From: Gemmatimonadota bacterium
Lineage (GTDB): Bacteria > Gemmatimonadota > Gemmatimonadetes > Longimicrobiales > Gaopeijiaceae
Reading direction: 5' to 3'
DNA: 13,424 nt
NCBI GenBank assembly: GCA_002731735.1
Contig: PCCM01000073.1
Location: forward strand, 6,062 to 19,485
A program made the translations under genes and the position numbers. Shown here one piece after another: positions 1-6,211 of the stretch. Under the pieces are notes generated by a model that worked only from the letters and a program-made list of their open reading frames with translations, was not told the DNA's origin and ran no database searches. The number at the start of each line of letters is the position of its first letter. Positions within the stretch are counted from its first letter, which is position 1.

Positions 1-374
1 GCCTGAAGCGTGCCATCCTCGCCCATGCCCCCGTGCAACGCCGGAAAGACCACGTCAGCCGCCGCGCCGTGTAGGTCTTCAAGCGCGAAGCCACCACCAG
101 GAGGACCACCCTCCTCGTGATCCACGAGCTTCGCACCGTCGGAAGCGCCGGAATGGTCTGGCGCGGCGTCCACACTTGATGTGCCCGGCGGCAAGATTCC
201 CACGCCCTCGGCGAGGATTTTGGCCTCGTCCTCGCGGGTCAGGGCCCCTGTGGCGGGGTCCAGCGCAGCTACGTCGTGCCCCGCTTCCCTCAGGGCATTA
301 GCCACCTGGCAGCCAGAGGCGAGGGAAACATCGCGTTCCTCCGACTCGCCTCCGAGTAGGACCACGACCCTCAT
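1..374 (-). CDS. ddl: D-alanine--D-alanine ligase, N-terminal part (cut by window edge)
   Basis: D-Ala-D-Ala ligase joins two D-alanines with ATP in the cytoplasm to make the dipeptide used in peptidoglycan precursors. About 124 codons are visible. The protein opens with MRVVVLLGGESEERDVSLAS, the family's N-terminal glycine-rich strand and GGxSxERxVS motif. Near the window edge it has DVVFPALHGGMGEDGTLQ, the family's HGGxGEDGTxQ signature. The ATP-grasp and catalytic domains lie beyond position 1. The stretch between the two motifs (roughly residues 45-95) is rich in Gly, Pro and Asp and looks like a variable loop. The ATG at 374 is preceded by GGGGGTGAG, a usable ribosome-binding site, and lies 13 nt after the cystathionine beta-synthase stop, so the two are probably cotranscribed and perhaps coupled. 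The family call is firm; DdlA- versus DdlB-type cannot be decided from this part. Confidence 0.93.
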   Translation of the reverse strand, partial: MRVVVLLGGESEERDVSLASGCQVANALREAGHDVAALDPATGALTREDEAKILAEGVGILPPGTSSVDAAPDHSGASDGAKLVDHEEGGPPGGGFALEDLHGAAADVVFPALHGGMGEDGTLQ

Positions 375-387
375 CCGCTCACCCCCA

Positions 388-1776
388 TCAACCGATCGAG
401 CCCGTCAGGTTACGGATCAGGTCATACCGGGTGAGGATCCCACTGATTTCACCTTCGTCGCGGACGAGGACCGCCGAGTTCTTCCGAGTCAGTAGTGGTG
501 CGGTCGCCTCGGCGTCCGTATGGCTGTCCACGACCGGGAAGGGCGTATCCATGATCGACTCGACGGGCCGGTCGAGCAGCTCCGGATCCTCGATCACGGA
601 GGACATCAACTCGCCATCGGTCAGCGAGCCCACACAGTCGCCCTCGAGGAGCACGGGCAATTGTGAGACGTTGTGCGACGTGAGCGTTGCGAGGGCGACT
701 CGCACCGGCGTGGTGGGCTGAACCGTGATGAGTCCCGGAAGATCACGGTCCTTTCCGGCCACTAGGTCATGGACACTGGGGTGGGCCCGCTTCATGAACT
801 CGTTCTCCCGCATCCAATCGTCGTCGTAGACCTTGGTGAGGTAGTGCTCACCCCAGTCGGGCAGCAGGGTCACGATCACTGCACTTTCGCCGGCCTCCTT
901 CCCAATTTCGAGTGCGGCGTGCACCTGAAGTCCGGCCGAACCTCCGGCGAAGAGACCCTCCTCCCGGGTTATGCGGCGCGTCATGGCAAACGCCTCGGCG
1001 TCGGTTACGGTCACCCAGCGATCCGTAACACTCAGGTCCAGGGCGCCCGGAATCTTGTCATTGCCGATCCCCTCGACCTTATACGGTTCGCCCCTGGTCA
1101 TCTCTCCCGTATCGAAGAAGGCTTTCAGGACCGACCCCTCCGGGTCCACGCCCACGATCTGGACGTCCGGATTCTGCTCTTTGAGGTACCGACCCACCCC
1201 GGTAATCGTCCCGCCGGTGCCGGAACCTGCAAGAAAGTGAGTGACTTTTCCGTCTGTTTGGGCCCAAATCTCGGGACCCGTAGTTTCGTAGTGTGCCTGC
1301 GGATTCGCCGGATTGTAGAACTGGTTGGCCAATACCGCTCCCGGTGTCTCACGCGCGATGGTCGCAGCCTTCACGGTGTAATGCTCAGGATGGTCGGGCG
1401 GGACCGCGGTGGGGACGATGACCACTTCCGCGCCGAAGGCGCGCAGGAGCTTCACCTTCTCCTGACTCATCTTGTCGGGCATCGTGAAGATGCACCGGTA
1501 ACCTCGAAGTGCCGCGACCATGGCCAAAGCCATTCCCGTGTTGCCGCTTGTCGCTTCGACAATCACCCCTCCCGCCTTGAGCGCTCCTTCCTGCTCGGCC
1601 GCCTCTACCACGGCCAGTCCGATGCGATCCTTCAGGGATCCGCCGGGATTCATGAATTCGCACTTCGCGTAAATGGTCCCGGGGACATCACGGGCGACAC
1701 GGTTCAGCCTGATCAGAGGGGTCGCCCCCACCACTTCGGTGACGTCGTTGTATGGGCGGGGGTGGTTTTCACTCAT
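388..1776 (-). CDS. Cystathionine beta-synthase (PLP enzyme with C-terminal CBS domain pair)
   Basis: Predicted to condense serine with homocysteine to cystathionine, the first step of transsulfuration, in the cytoplasm. From the ATG at 1776 the protein is 462 residues. The fold-type II PLP core has the Schiff-base lysine K49 in NPGGSLKDR, the substrate loop TSGNTG (76-81) and the PLP phosphate loop GSGTGGT (184-190). The segment VEGIGNDKIP is typical of cystathionine beta-synthase rather than cysteine synthase. A tandem CBS-domain module follows (about 325-460), the usual site of adenosyl-ligand regulation. The N-terminal heme-binding extension of animal enzymes is absent. The frame is open back to a GTG at 1821, but those 15 extra codons read through a dispersed repeat and have no ribosome-binding site. 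The ATG starts just before the conserved core, though it too lacks a clear Shine-Dalgarno. A cysteine synthase with CBS domains is the less likely alternative. Confidence 0.92.
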   Translation of the reverse strand: MSENHPRPYNDVTEVVGATPLIRLNRVARDVPGTIYAKCEFMNPGGSLKDRIGLAVVEAAEQEGALKAGGVIVEATSGNTGMALAMVAALRGYRCIFTMPDKMSQEKVKLLRAFGAEVVIVPTAVPPDHPEHYTVKAATIARETPGAVLANQFYNPANPQAHYETTGPEIWAQTDGKVTHFLAGSGTGGTITGVGRYLKEQNPDVQIVGVDPEGSVLKAFFDTGEMTRGEPYKVEGIGNDKIPGALDLSVTDRWVTVTDAEAFAMTRRITREEGLFAGGSAGLQVHAALEIGKEAGESAVIVTLLPDWGEHYLTKVYDDDWMRENEFMKRAHPSVHDLVAGKDRDLPGLITVQPTTPVRVALATLTSHNVSQLPVLLEGDCVGSLTDGELMSSVIEDPELLDRPVESIMDTPFPVVDSHTDAEATAPLLTRKNSAVLVRDEGEISGILTRYDLIRNLTGSIG

Positions 1777-1798
1777 GACCGGCCCGCGGTGAGGATCC

Positions 1799-1818
1799 AG
1801 AAGGCTGTTGAAGGAGTA
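1799..1818 (+). repeat. 20-bp dispersed repeat, copy 1
   Basis: The sequence AGAAGGCTGTTGAAGGAGTA matches 19 of 20 bases of a copy on the minus strand at 8562-8581. Here it lies in the 66-nt gap between the TonB-domain gene and cystathionine beta-synthase. Such a long match between two gene junctions is unlikely by chance, so this is probably a short dispersed element or the worn end of one. Its origin is unknown. Confidence 0.55.
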
Positions 1819-1842
1819 CACTGGCCGCGTTGCGGACAGCCT

Positions 1843-2211
1843 TCACGGGCGCGGTCTCTTGGAAAAATGAACGGGCACGTTCGCCCAGACTTCGATGCGC
1901 TTGTCCCCCCGCCGGGCCGGACTGAATCTCAGCGTCCTTGCTCCGCGGACGGCTGAGGAGTCGAACGAAACGAATCCACTAGACTCCATTACCACCACGC
2001 TATCCACGTCACCCAGGTCCGTCACACGCACCTTCAGAACGGAGCTGCCCTCGATACCCTGGTCCCACAGATCCAAGGGATAATCGATCAGCACCGACGC
2101 GCTCAACGGGGATGGGCTCTCGATTTCCTGATCCCCGGAACAACCCCACATGCCGGACGCCAGGAGCGCGCACATGGCCGCGGAACCAGGTCTGTACCGG
2201 CGCGGTCTCAA
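1843..2211 (-). CDS. Small TonB C-terminal-domain protein, probable lipoprotein
   Basis: The 122-residue protein has a basic N-terminus (RPRRYR), a short hydrophobic stretch (about 13-23) and Cys24 followed by SGD. This resembles a lipoprotein signal, although Met and Trp at -3 and -2 make a poor lipobox. Residues 44-116 match a TonB C-terminal domain: YPLDLWDQGIEG, then alternating strands with VLKVRVTDLGDVDSVVV, a small helix with FDSSAVRGARTLRFSPA, and a final strand VWANVPVHF. The inner-membrane anchor and proline-rich spacer of true TonB are missing, so a classical ExbBD-TonB energy transducer is unlikely. It may be an envelope accessory protein; the function is unknown. The start is TTG, overlapping the mutS stop as TTGA and preceded by GGAGG, which indicates translational coupling. 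The next ATG (codon 13) would remove the basic region and has no ribosome-binding site. Confidence 0.8.
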   Translation of the reverse strand: MRPRRYRPGSAAMCALLASGMWGCSGDQEIESPSPLSASVLIDYPLDLWDQGIEGSSVLKVRVTDLGDVDSVVVMESSGFVSFDSSAVRGARTLRFSPARRGDKRIEVWANVPVHFSKRPRP

Positions 2212-4841
2212 CTGTCCTCCGGCGAACGAGATTCCTTGTGCAGTTCGAACAAGAGGTCCAGAGCCTCCTTGGGTGTCATCGCTTCCGGATCGATCGTCTG
2301 GAGTCGTTTTAGCAAAGGCGGGTCACCGGCAGCGAAAAACGTAAGCTGATCGAGCGAGGGCTCCGACGCCGGACGATGTGCACCGAACCGGCCCAAACCC
2401 TCTCCCCCACCGGTGTGTGTTCCCTCCAACTCGGTCAGAAGTTCCCTCGCCCGAGCAATCACCCCACCGGGAAGCCCGGCCAAGCGCGCGACTTGGATTC
2501 CATAGGACCGGTCGGCGCCACCGTCCTCGAGCCTGCGCAGGAAAACGATCTCGTCTCCGACTTCCCGCACGGCGACGTTCATGTTTGCGACAGCGGGCAG
2601 CAGGTCCCCGAGTTGAGTCAACTCGTGATAATGGGTGGCGAAGATCGTCTTTGCTCCAACTTCTTCGTGCAGGTGCTCGGTGACTGCCCAAGCTATGGAA
2701 ACTCCGTCGTACGTAGAGGTACCCCGACCGATCTCGTCGAGGAGCACAAGGCTCCACTCGGTGGCGCCATGCATGATGGAGGCGGTTTCGTTCATCTCCA
2801 CCATGAAAGTCGACTGCCCTCGAGCCAGGTTATCGGAGGCGCCCACACGGGTGAAGATCCGATCACAAACCGGAAGGCGCGCCCGATCCGCAGGAACGAA
2901 CGATCCGATTTGCGCCATCAGGTGGATGAGCCCCACCTGCCGGAGTAGCGTGGACTTTCCCGCCATGTTCGGTCCGGTGAGTACTACGATGCGACGGGCT
3001 TGGTCCAGCGCCATATCGTTCGGAATGAACGACTCGGAGGGCATCATCATTTCGACCACCGGGTGCCGGCCCGCGACGATCTGCAGGTCGTACCCCGTGT
3101 GGACCTCGGGCCTTACGTATCCTCGCCTTTCCGCCACGTGCGCCAACGTGGTCAACACGTCGAGCCGGGCGGCGCGGCCTCCAGCTTCTTGGATACGGCC
3201 CACCTCGGCGGCCACCTGAACCCGCACCTCGCCGAAGAGTCCAGCCTCGAGCTTATCCATGCGGTCTTCGGCGTCGAAGATCTTTTCTTCCCACTCCTTC
3301 AGTTCGGGCGTGAAATAGCGCTCCGCGTTGGCCAGCGTCTGCTTGCGGACATAGTCGTCAGGAACCTTGTCGATGTTGGCCTTCGTGACCTCCAGGTAGT
3401 ACCCGAACACTTTGTTGAAGCCGACCTTGAGTGAGGAAATCTTGGTGCGCTCCCTTTCCCGGCTCTGTAGCCCGGCTATGAAGTCACGGGCACCATCCCG
3501 GGTCACTCGAAGCTCGTCCAGATCGGCAGAGTACCCTTCGCGGATGATCCCTCCGTCCTGGTGCGTGGCGGGGGCGTCGGGTGAGATGGCCTTTTCGACC
3601 AACTCCCGAACATCCAGCAGCAGATCGATTTCAGTGACCAGGCTCTGCAAGAACGCACTCTCCACGCCCTCACCCGCTTCCCGGATCACCGGAAGCTCGG
3701 CAAGCGATCGGCCGAGGCCGAGAAGCTCTCTCGGTGAGACGCGCGCGGCGCCCACTTTGCCGGCCAGGCGCTCCAGGTCGGTCATTCGCCCGAGGGCATC
3801 ACGAAGACGGGCACGTAGGTCTGGGGCGTCGAAGAACTCCGCGACGGCCTCCTGCCTCCGCCAGATCTCCTCCGCATCCACGAGTGGGTTGAGGATCCAG
3901 CGTCGGAGAGCGCGCGCACCCATAGCCGTCACGGTTTCGTCGAGCACCCAGGTGAGCGTGCCACCCTCCTCGCCCGCCCGGAGGGGTTCGACCAACTCCA
4001 AGTTCCGGCGTGTCATCTCGTCGAGGAGCATCGCGCTGCCTCGACGGATGATCTGAGGTCGGCGCAGGTGTCCTACCCCTCCAGGCCGGATCTCCGAAAC
4101 GTAGGTCAGAAGCGCTCCTGTGGCCTGGACGAGCAAGCGGTCTTCCCGTCGGAAACCGAATGCCTCGAGGCTCTGAATCCCGTACCGGCGCTTCATCTCA
4201 TCGGCCGCCGAGGCGTAGTCGAAGACCCAATCGTCGCGGTAAGTGCGGAGCCGGCCGGAAAGCGCATCACCCAAGGAAGCCAGGCCGTTTCCATCCCGTT
4301 CGAAGACGCGGGGCAACAACAGTTCGGCCGGGTCGAGCCGGCCCAACTCAGCTCTCAAATCGGGAACTGTTACGTCTTGGACGGACAACTCGCCGGTGGA
4401 CAGGTCGAGCCTAGCGAGCCCCAAACACCCATCGGCCGGCTCCGTCAGAGCGACCAAGAAATTGTTTCGCTCGGCGGTCAGGAGCGCGTCATGAAGGACG
4501 GTCCCTGGCGTCACAGTTTCCGTCACTTCGCGCCGAACGATTCCCTTGGCGTCGGCGGGATCCTCCACCTGGTCGCAGATGGCGACCTTCTGCCCCAGGG
4601 CCACCAACCGACCCAGGTACTCATCCAGCGCCTTGGCCGGCACCCCCGCGAGGGGCACACGAGCCGCTGCTCCATTGTTTCGAGACGTGAGCGTCAATCC
4701 AAGGAGTCGGGATCCCTTTTCGGCGTCCTCGAAGAAGAATTCGTAAAAGTCGCCGACTCGGAAGAAGACGAGAGCATCCCTGTGCTGGGATTTGACCTCT
4801 CGCCACTGGCGCATCAGTGGGGTATCGTCAGCCTGTGGCAT
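2208..4841 (-). CDS. mutS: DNA mismatch repair protein MutS
   Basis: MutS recognises mismatches and small loops in DNA and recruits MutL in an ATP-dependent way. The protein is 877 residues, close to the usual 850-880 of MutS1. The mismatch-reading Phe-x-Glu is F32-Y33-E34 in VGDFYEFF. The P-loop is GPNMAGKST (623-631), Walker B is LVLLDEIGRGTS with D702-E703, and the switch region has IFATHYHEL. The N-terminal mismatch-binding domain marks it as MutS1, not the MutS2 type, and no Smr domain follows. A C-terminal tail of some 70 residues fits the tetramerisation region. The ATG at 4841 precedes the conserved TPLMRQWREVK segment, but its ribosome-binding site is weak. It heads a leftward operon whose next gene overlaps its stop codon. 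No mutL is nearby. Confidence 0.98.
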   Translation of the reverse strand: MPQADDTPLMRQWREVKSQHRDALVFFRVGDFYEFFFEDAEKGSRLLGLTLTSRNNGAAARVPLAGVPAKALDEYLGRLVALGQKVAICDQVEDPADAKGIVRREVTETVTPGTVLHDALLTAERNNFLVALTEPADGCLGLARLDLSTGELSVQDVTVPDLRAELGRLDPAELLLPRVFERDGNGLASLGDALSGRLRTYRDDWVFDYASAADEMKRRYGIQSLEAFGFRREDRLLVQATGALLTYVSEIRPGGVGHLRRPQIIRRGSAMLLDEMTRRNLELVEPLRAGEEGGTLTWVLDETVTAMGARALRRWILNPLVDAEEIWRRQEAVAEFFDAPDLRARLRDALGRMTDLERLAGKVGAARVSPRELLGLGRSLAELPVIREAGEGVESAFLQSLVTEIDLLLDVRELVEKAISPDAPATHQDGGIIREGYSADLDELRVTRDGARDFIAGLQSRERERTKISSLKVGFNKVFGYYLEVTKANIDKVPDDYVRKQTLANAERYFTPELKEWEEKIFDAEDRMDKLEAGLFGEVRVQVAAEVGRIQEAGGRAARLDVLTTLAHVAERRGYVRPEVHTGYDLQIVAGRHPVVEMMMPSESFIPNDMALDQARRIVVLTGPNMAGKSTLLRQVGLIHLMAQIGSFVPADRARLPVCDRIFTRVGASDNLARGQSTFMVEMNETASIMHGATEWSLVLLDEIGRGTSTYDGVSIAWAVTEHLHEEVGAKTIFATHYHELTQLGDLLPAVANMNVAVREVGDEIVFLRRLEDGGADRSYGIQVARLAGLPGGVIARARELLTELEGTHTGGGEGLGRFGAHRPASEPSLDQLTFFAAGDPPLLKRLQTIDPEAMTPKEALDLLFELHKESRSPEDS

Positions 4842-4924
4842 TGCGTGGAGTTACAGGGGCTCGGGCACGCTGTGACCAGCGAATGTGTTCGAATGGCCGA
4901 GACACTTTTTAGAACATCACAGAT

Positions 4925-4953
4925 AGGATACCCGCCCGCCGGAACACGATCAA
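4925..4953 (-). promoter_or_regulatory. Candidate sigma-70-type promoter for mutS
   Basis: On the minus strand, TTGATC (4948-4953) and TATCCT (4925-4930) are exactly 17 nt apart and each matches four of six consensus bases. Transcription would begin near 4918, leaving about 76 nt of leader before the mutS ATG. It lies in the 139-nt divergent gap between mutS and the glycosyltransferase. No comparably good promoter was seen for the plus-strand gene. This is a pattern match only. Confidence 0.4.
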
Positions 4954-4980
4954 CCGACCGAAGGTGAAGAGGACCTTACC

Positions 4981-6099
4981 ATGTCTCGCCAGGATAGAGC
5001 ACCGCTGCGAATCATCGCCCACAACGGTGCGCCCGAGTGGGGTGGTGGGGAGATCGCGCTGACTCATCTCCTGCTCGGCCTGGCGGGCCGCGGCCATCGG
5101 GTAACGCTCCTCTGCAACCGCCGGCTGGTCGCAGAGGCGGCCCGAGAGAGAGGAGTCGAGACGCGCCTCCTGAGGTTGGGAGGTGACCTCGCGGTACACG
5201 ACGCGGTTCGTCTGGCTCTGGTCCTGCGGCGGGAGCGGCCGGACGTTGTCATCGTCGGGACCTTCCGCAAGCTCTGGCTGGCGGCAGCAGCCGCCAGGAT
5301 GGCCCTGGTCCCCAAACTCGTGGTGCGCATCGGGCTCTCCAGCGATACCGCGAGAAACTTCAAATATCGGTTGGTGATGAGACGCTGGGTGGACCACATC
5401 GTCTTCGTGGCGGATGTGATGCGGAAATCGTACGCCGAAACGCTCCCGGAACTAACCGATCGACTAGTAACGATTTCGAAAGGTATTCCGCCACTGGGCC
5501 CACGCCTCACCAAGGAAATGGCGAGGCGGGCCCTCGGTCTTCCGTTGGAGGTGCCCTTGCTGGGTAACGTGAGCCGGCTCGTGTCCCAAAAACGGGTGAG
5601 CCGATTGATGGAGGCCCAAGTGTTCCTACCCGAAAACGCCCGTCTGGCCATCGCAGGAGACGGTCCACTCCGCAGTGCGCTCGGGCAAAAGGCCCGCGCG
5701 CTGCGAATCCGCGACCGCGTGCACTTTCTCGGACACCAGCAGAACATCGCACCCCTGTTGGACGCGGTGGACGCTCTCGTCATCACCTCGAACCGGGAAG
5801 GCATGTCCAGTGCGATGCTCGAAGCCATGGCAAGAGGCGTCCCCGTAATCTCTACCGATGTCTCCGGCGCGCGTGAGGCCCTGGAGCCCGACGCAGAGGG
5901 CCGAGCGCCCGGATTGGTCACGGGCTTCACACCCCCCGAGATCGCCTCAGCTCTCAACTCCGTGTTGTACGACCGAAGTATCCTGGACGAGATGGGGCGC
6001 ACCGCGGAACGGTGTTATCGGGAGCGTTTTTCGTACGAGCGCATGCTCGACGGATGGGAGGGGTTGTTTTACGAAACTCCGAGGGCGCCACTGAGCTGA
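4981..6099 (+). CDS. Glycosyltransferase, GT4-like (GT-B fold)
   Basis: Predicted cytoplasmic or membrane-associated glycosyltransferase of 372 residues that moves a sugar from a nucleotide-sugar to an unknown acceptor, probably an envelope glycolipid or polysaccharide. The N-terminal Rossmann half starts with IIAHNGAPEWGGGEIALTHL, the GT4-type glycine-rich acceptor-side loop. The C-terminal half has LLGNVSRLVSQKR (donor-domain entry strand), LAIAGDGPLR, VHFLGHQQNI and the E-x7-E donor motif EGMSSAMLEAMARGVPVI with E273 and E281. There is no signal peptide or membrane helix. The ATG is preceded by GAAGAGGA at good spacing. It is the only plus-strand gene here and no other sugar-pathway gene flanks it, so the product cannot be named. 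It ends 22 nt before the convergent micro-ORF that follows copA. Confidence 0.9.
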   Translation: MSRQDRAPLRIIAHNGAPEWGGGEIALTHLLLGLAGRGHRVTLLCNRRLVAEAARERGVETRLLRLGGDLAVHDAVRLALVLRRERPDVVIVGTFRKLWLAAAAARMALVPKLVVRIGLSSDTARNFKYRLVMRRWVDHIVFVADVMRKSYAETLPELTDRLVTISKGIPPLGPRLTKEMARRALGLPLEVPLLGNVSRLVSQKRVSRLMEAQVFLPENARLAIAGDGPLRSALGQKARALRIRDRVHFLGHQQNIAPLLDAVDALVITSNREGMSSAMLEAMARGVPVISTDVSGAREALEPDAEGRAPGLVTGFTPPEIASALNSVLYDRSILDEMGRTAERCYRERFSYERMLDGWEGLFYETPRAPLS

Positions 6100-6117
6100 G
6101 GCGGGGTCGTCCCCCTC
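6098..6117. terminator. GC-rich hairpin between convergent genes
   Basis: GGGG (6103-6106) and CCCC (6111-6114) pair around a TCGT loop. Outer GAG/CTC pairing may extend the stem past a two-base bulge. It lies directly after the glycosyltransferase stop and before the convergent micro-ORF stop. No T tract follows on either strand, so it is a poor intrinsic terminator and may only be a stabilising 3' stem. Confidence 0.25.
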
Positions 6118-6121
6118 ACGC

Positions 6122-6211
6122 TCAGCCCTCTCCGGACATCCAGAAGTACCAGACGATCCACGCGATCGCCAGCGCGGCGCCCACGTTTACCAAGAGGACG
6201 TCGATGGGCAT
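6122..6211 (-). CDS. 29-residue membrane micro-ORF coupled to copA (possible truncated cupredoxin anchor)
   Basis: The ATG shares its A with the copA stop codon (TGATG), a classical coupling arrangement, with AGGG just upstream. The peptide is one hydrophobic helix: it begins MPIDVLLVNVGAAL, continues IAWIVWYFWM and ends SGEG before TGA. This resembles the N-terminal membrane anchor of the small cupredoxin-domain proteins often found next to CopA ATPases, which go on into a beta-barrel with Cys/His/Met copper ligands. No such domain follows in any frame, because the convergent glycosyltransferase begins 22 nt away. It is therefore either the remnant of a deleted cupredoxin gene or an independent micro-protein that works with CopA. 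The helix and coupling are read directly; the cupredoxin link is from memory of the family. Confidence 0.6.
   Translation of the reverse strand: MPIDVLLVNVGAALAIAWIVWYFWMSGEG

Noticed and set aside
1777..1821. GTG start that would add 15 residues to cystathionine beta-synthase
   Set aside because: The added codons read through the dispersed 20-bp repeat, no ribosome-binding site precedes the GTG, and the family core begins after the internal ATG.
769..1956. Long plus-strand open frame of 395 codons
   Set aside because: It lies antisense to cystathionine beta-synthase, which has all its motifs on the other strand. The translation shows no domain and is rich in His, Arg and Gly, as expected for a shadow frame in GC-rich DNA.
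4901..4929. Plus-strand promoter for the glycosyltransferase using TAGGAT as -10
   Set aside because: No acceptable -35 lies 16-18 nt upstream (GACACT at best), so I could not support a promoter on that strand.
5064..6002. Minus-strand open frame of 312 codons opposite the glycosyltransferase
   Set aside because: It is a Ser/Arg-rich shadow; the plus strand carries the GT4 motifs and a good ribosome-binding site.
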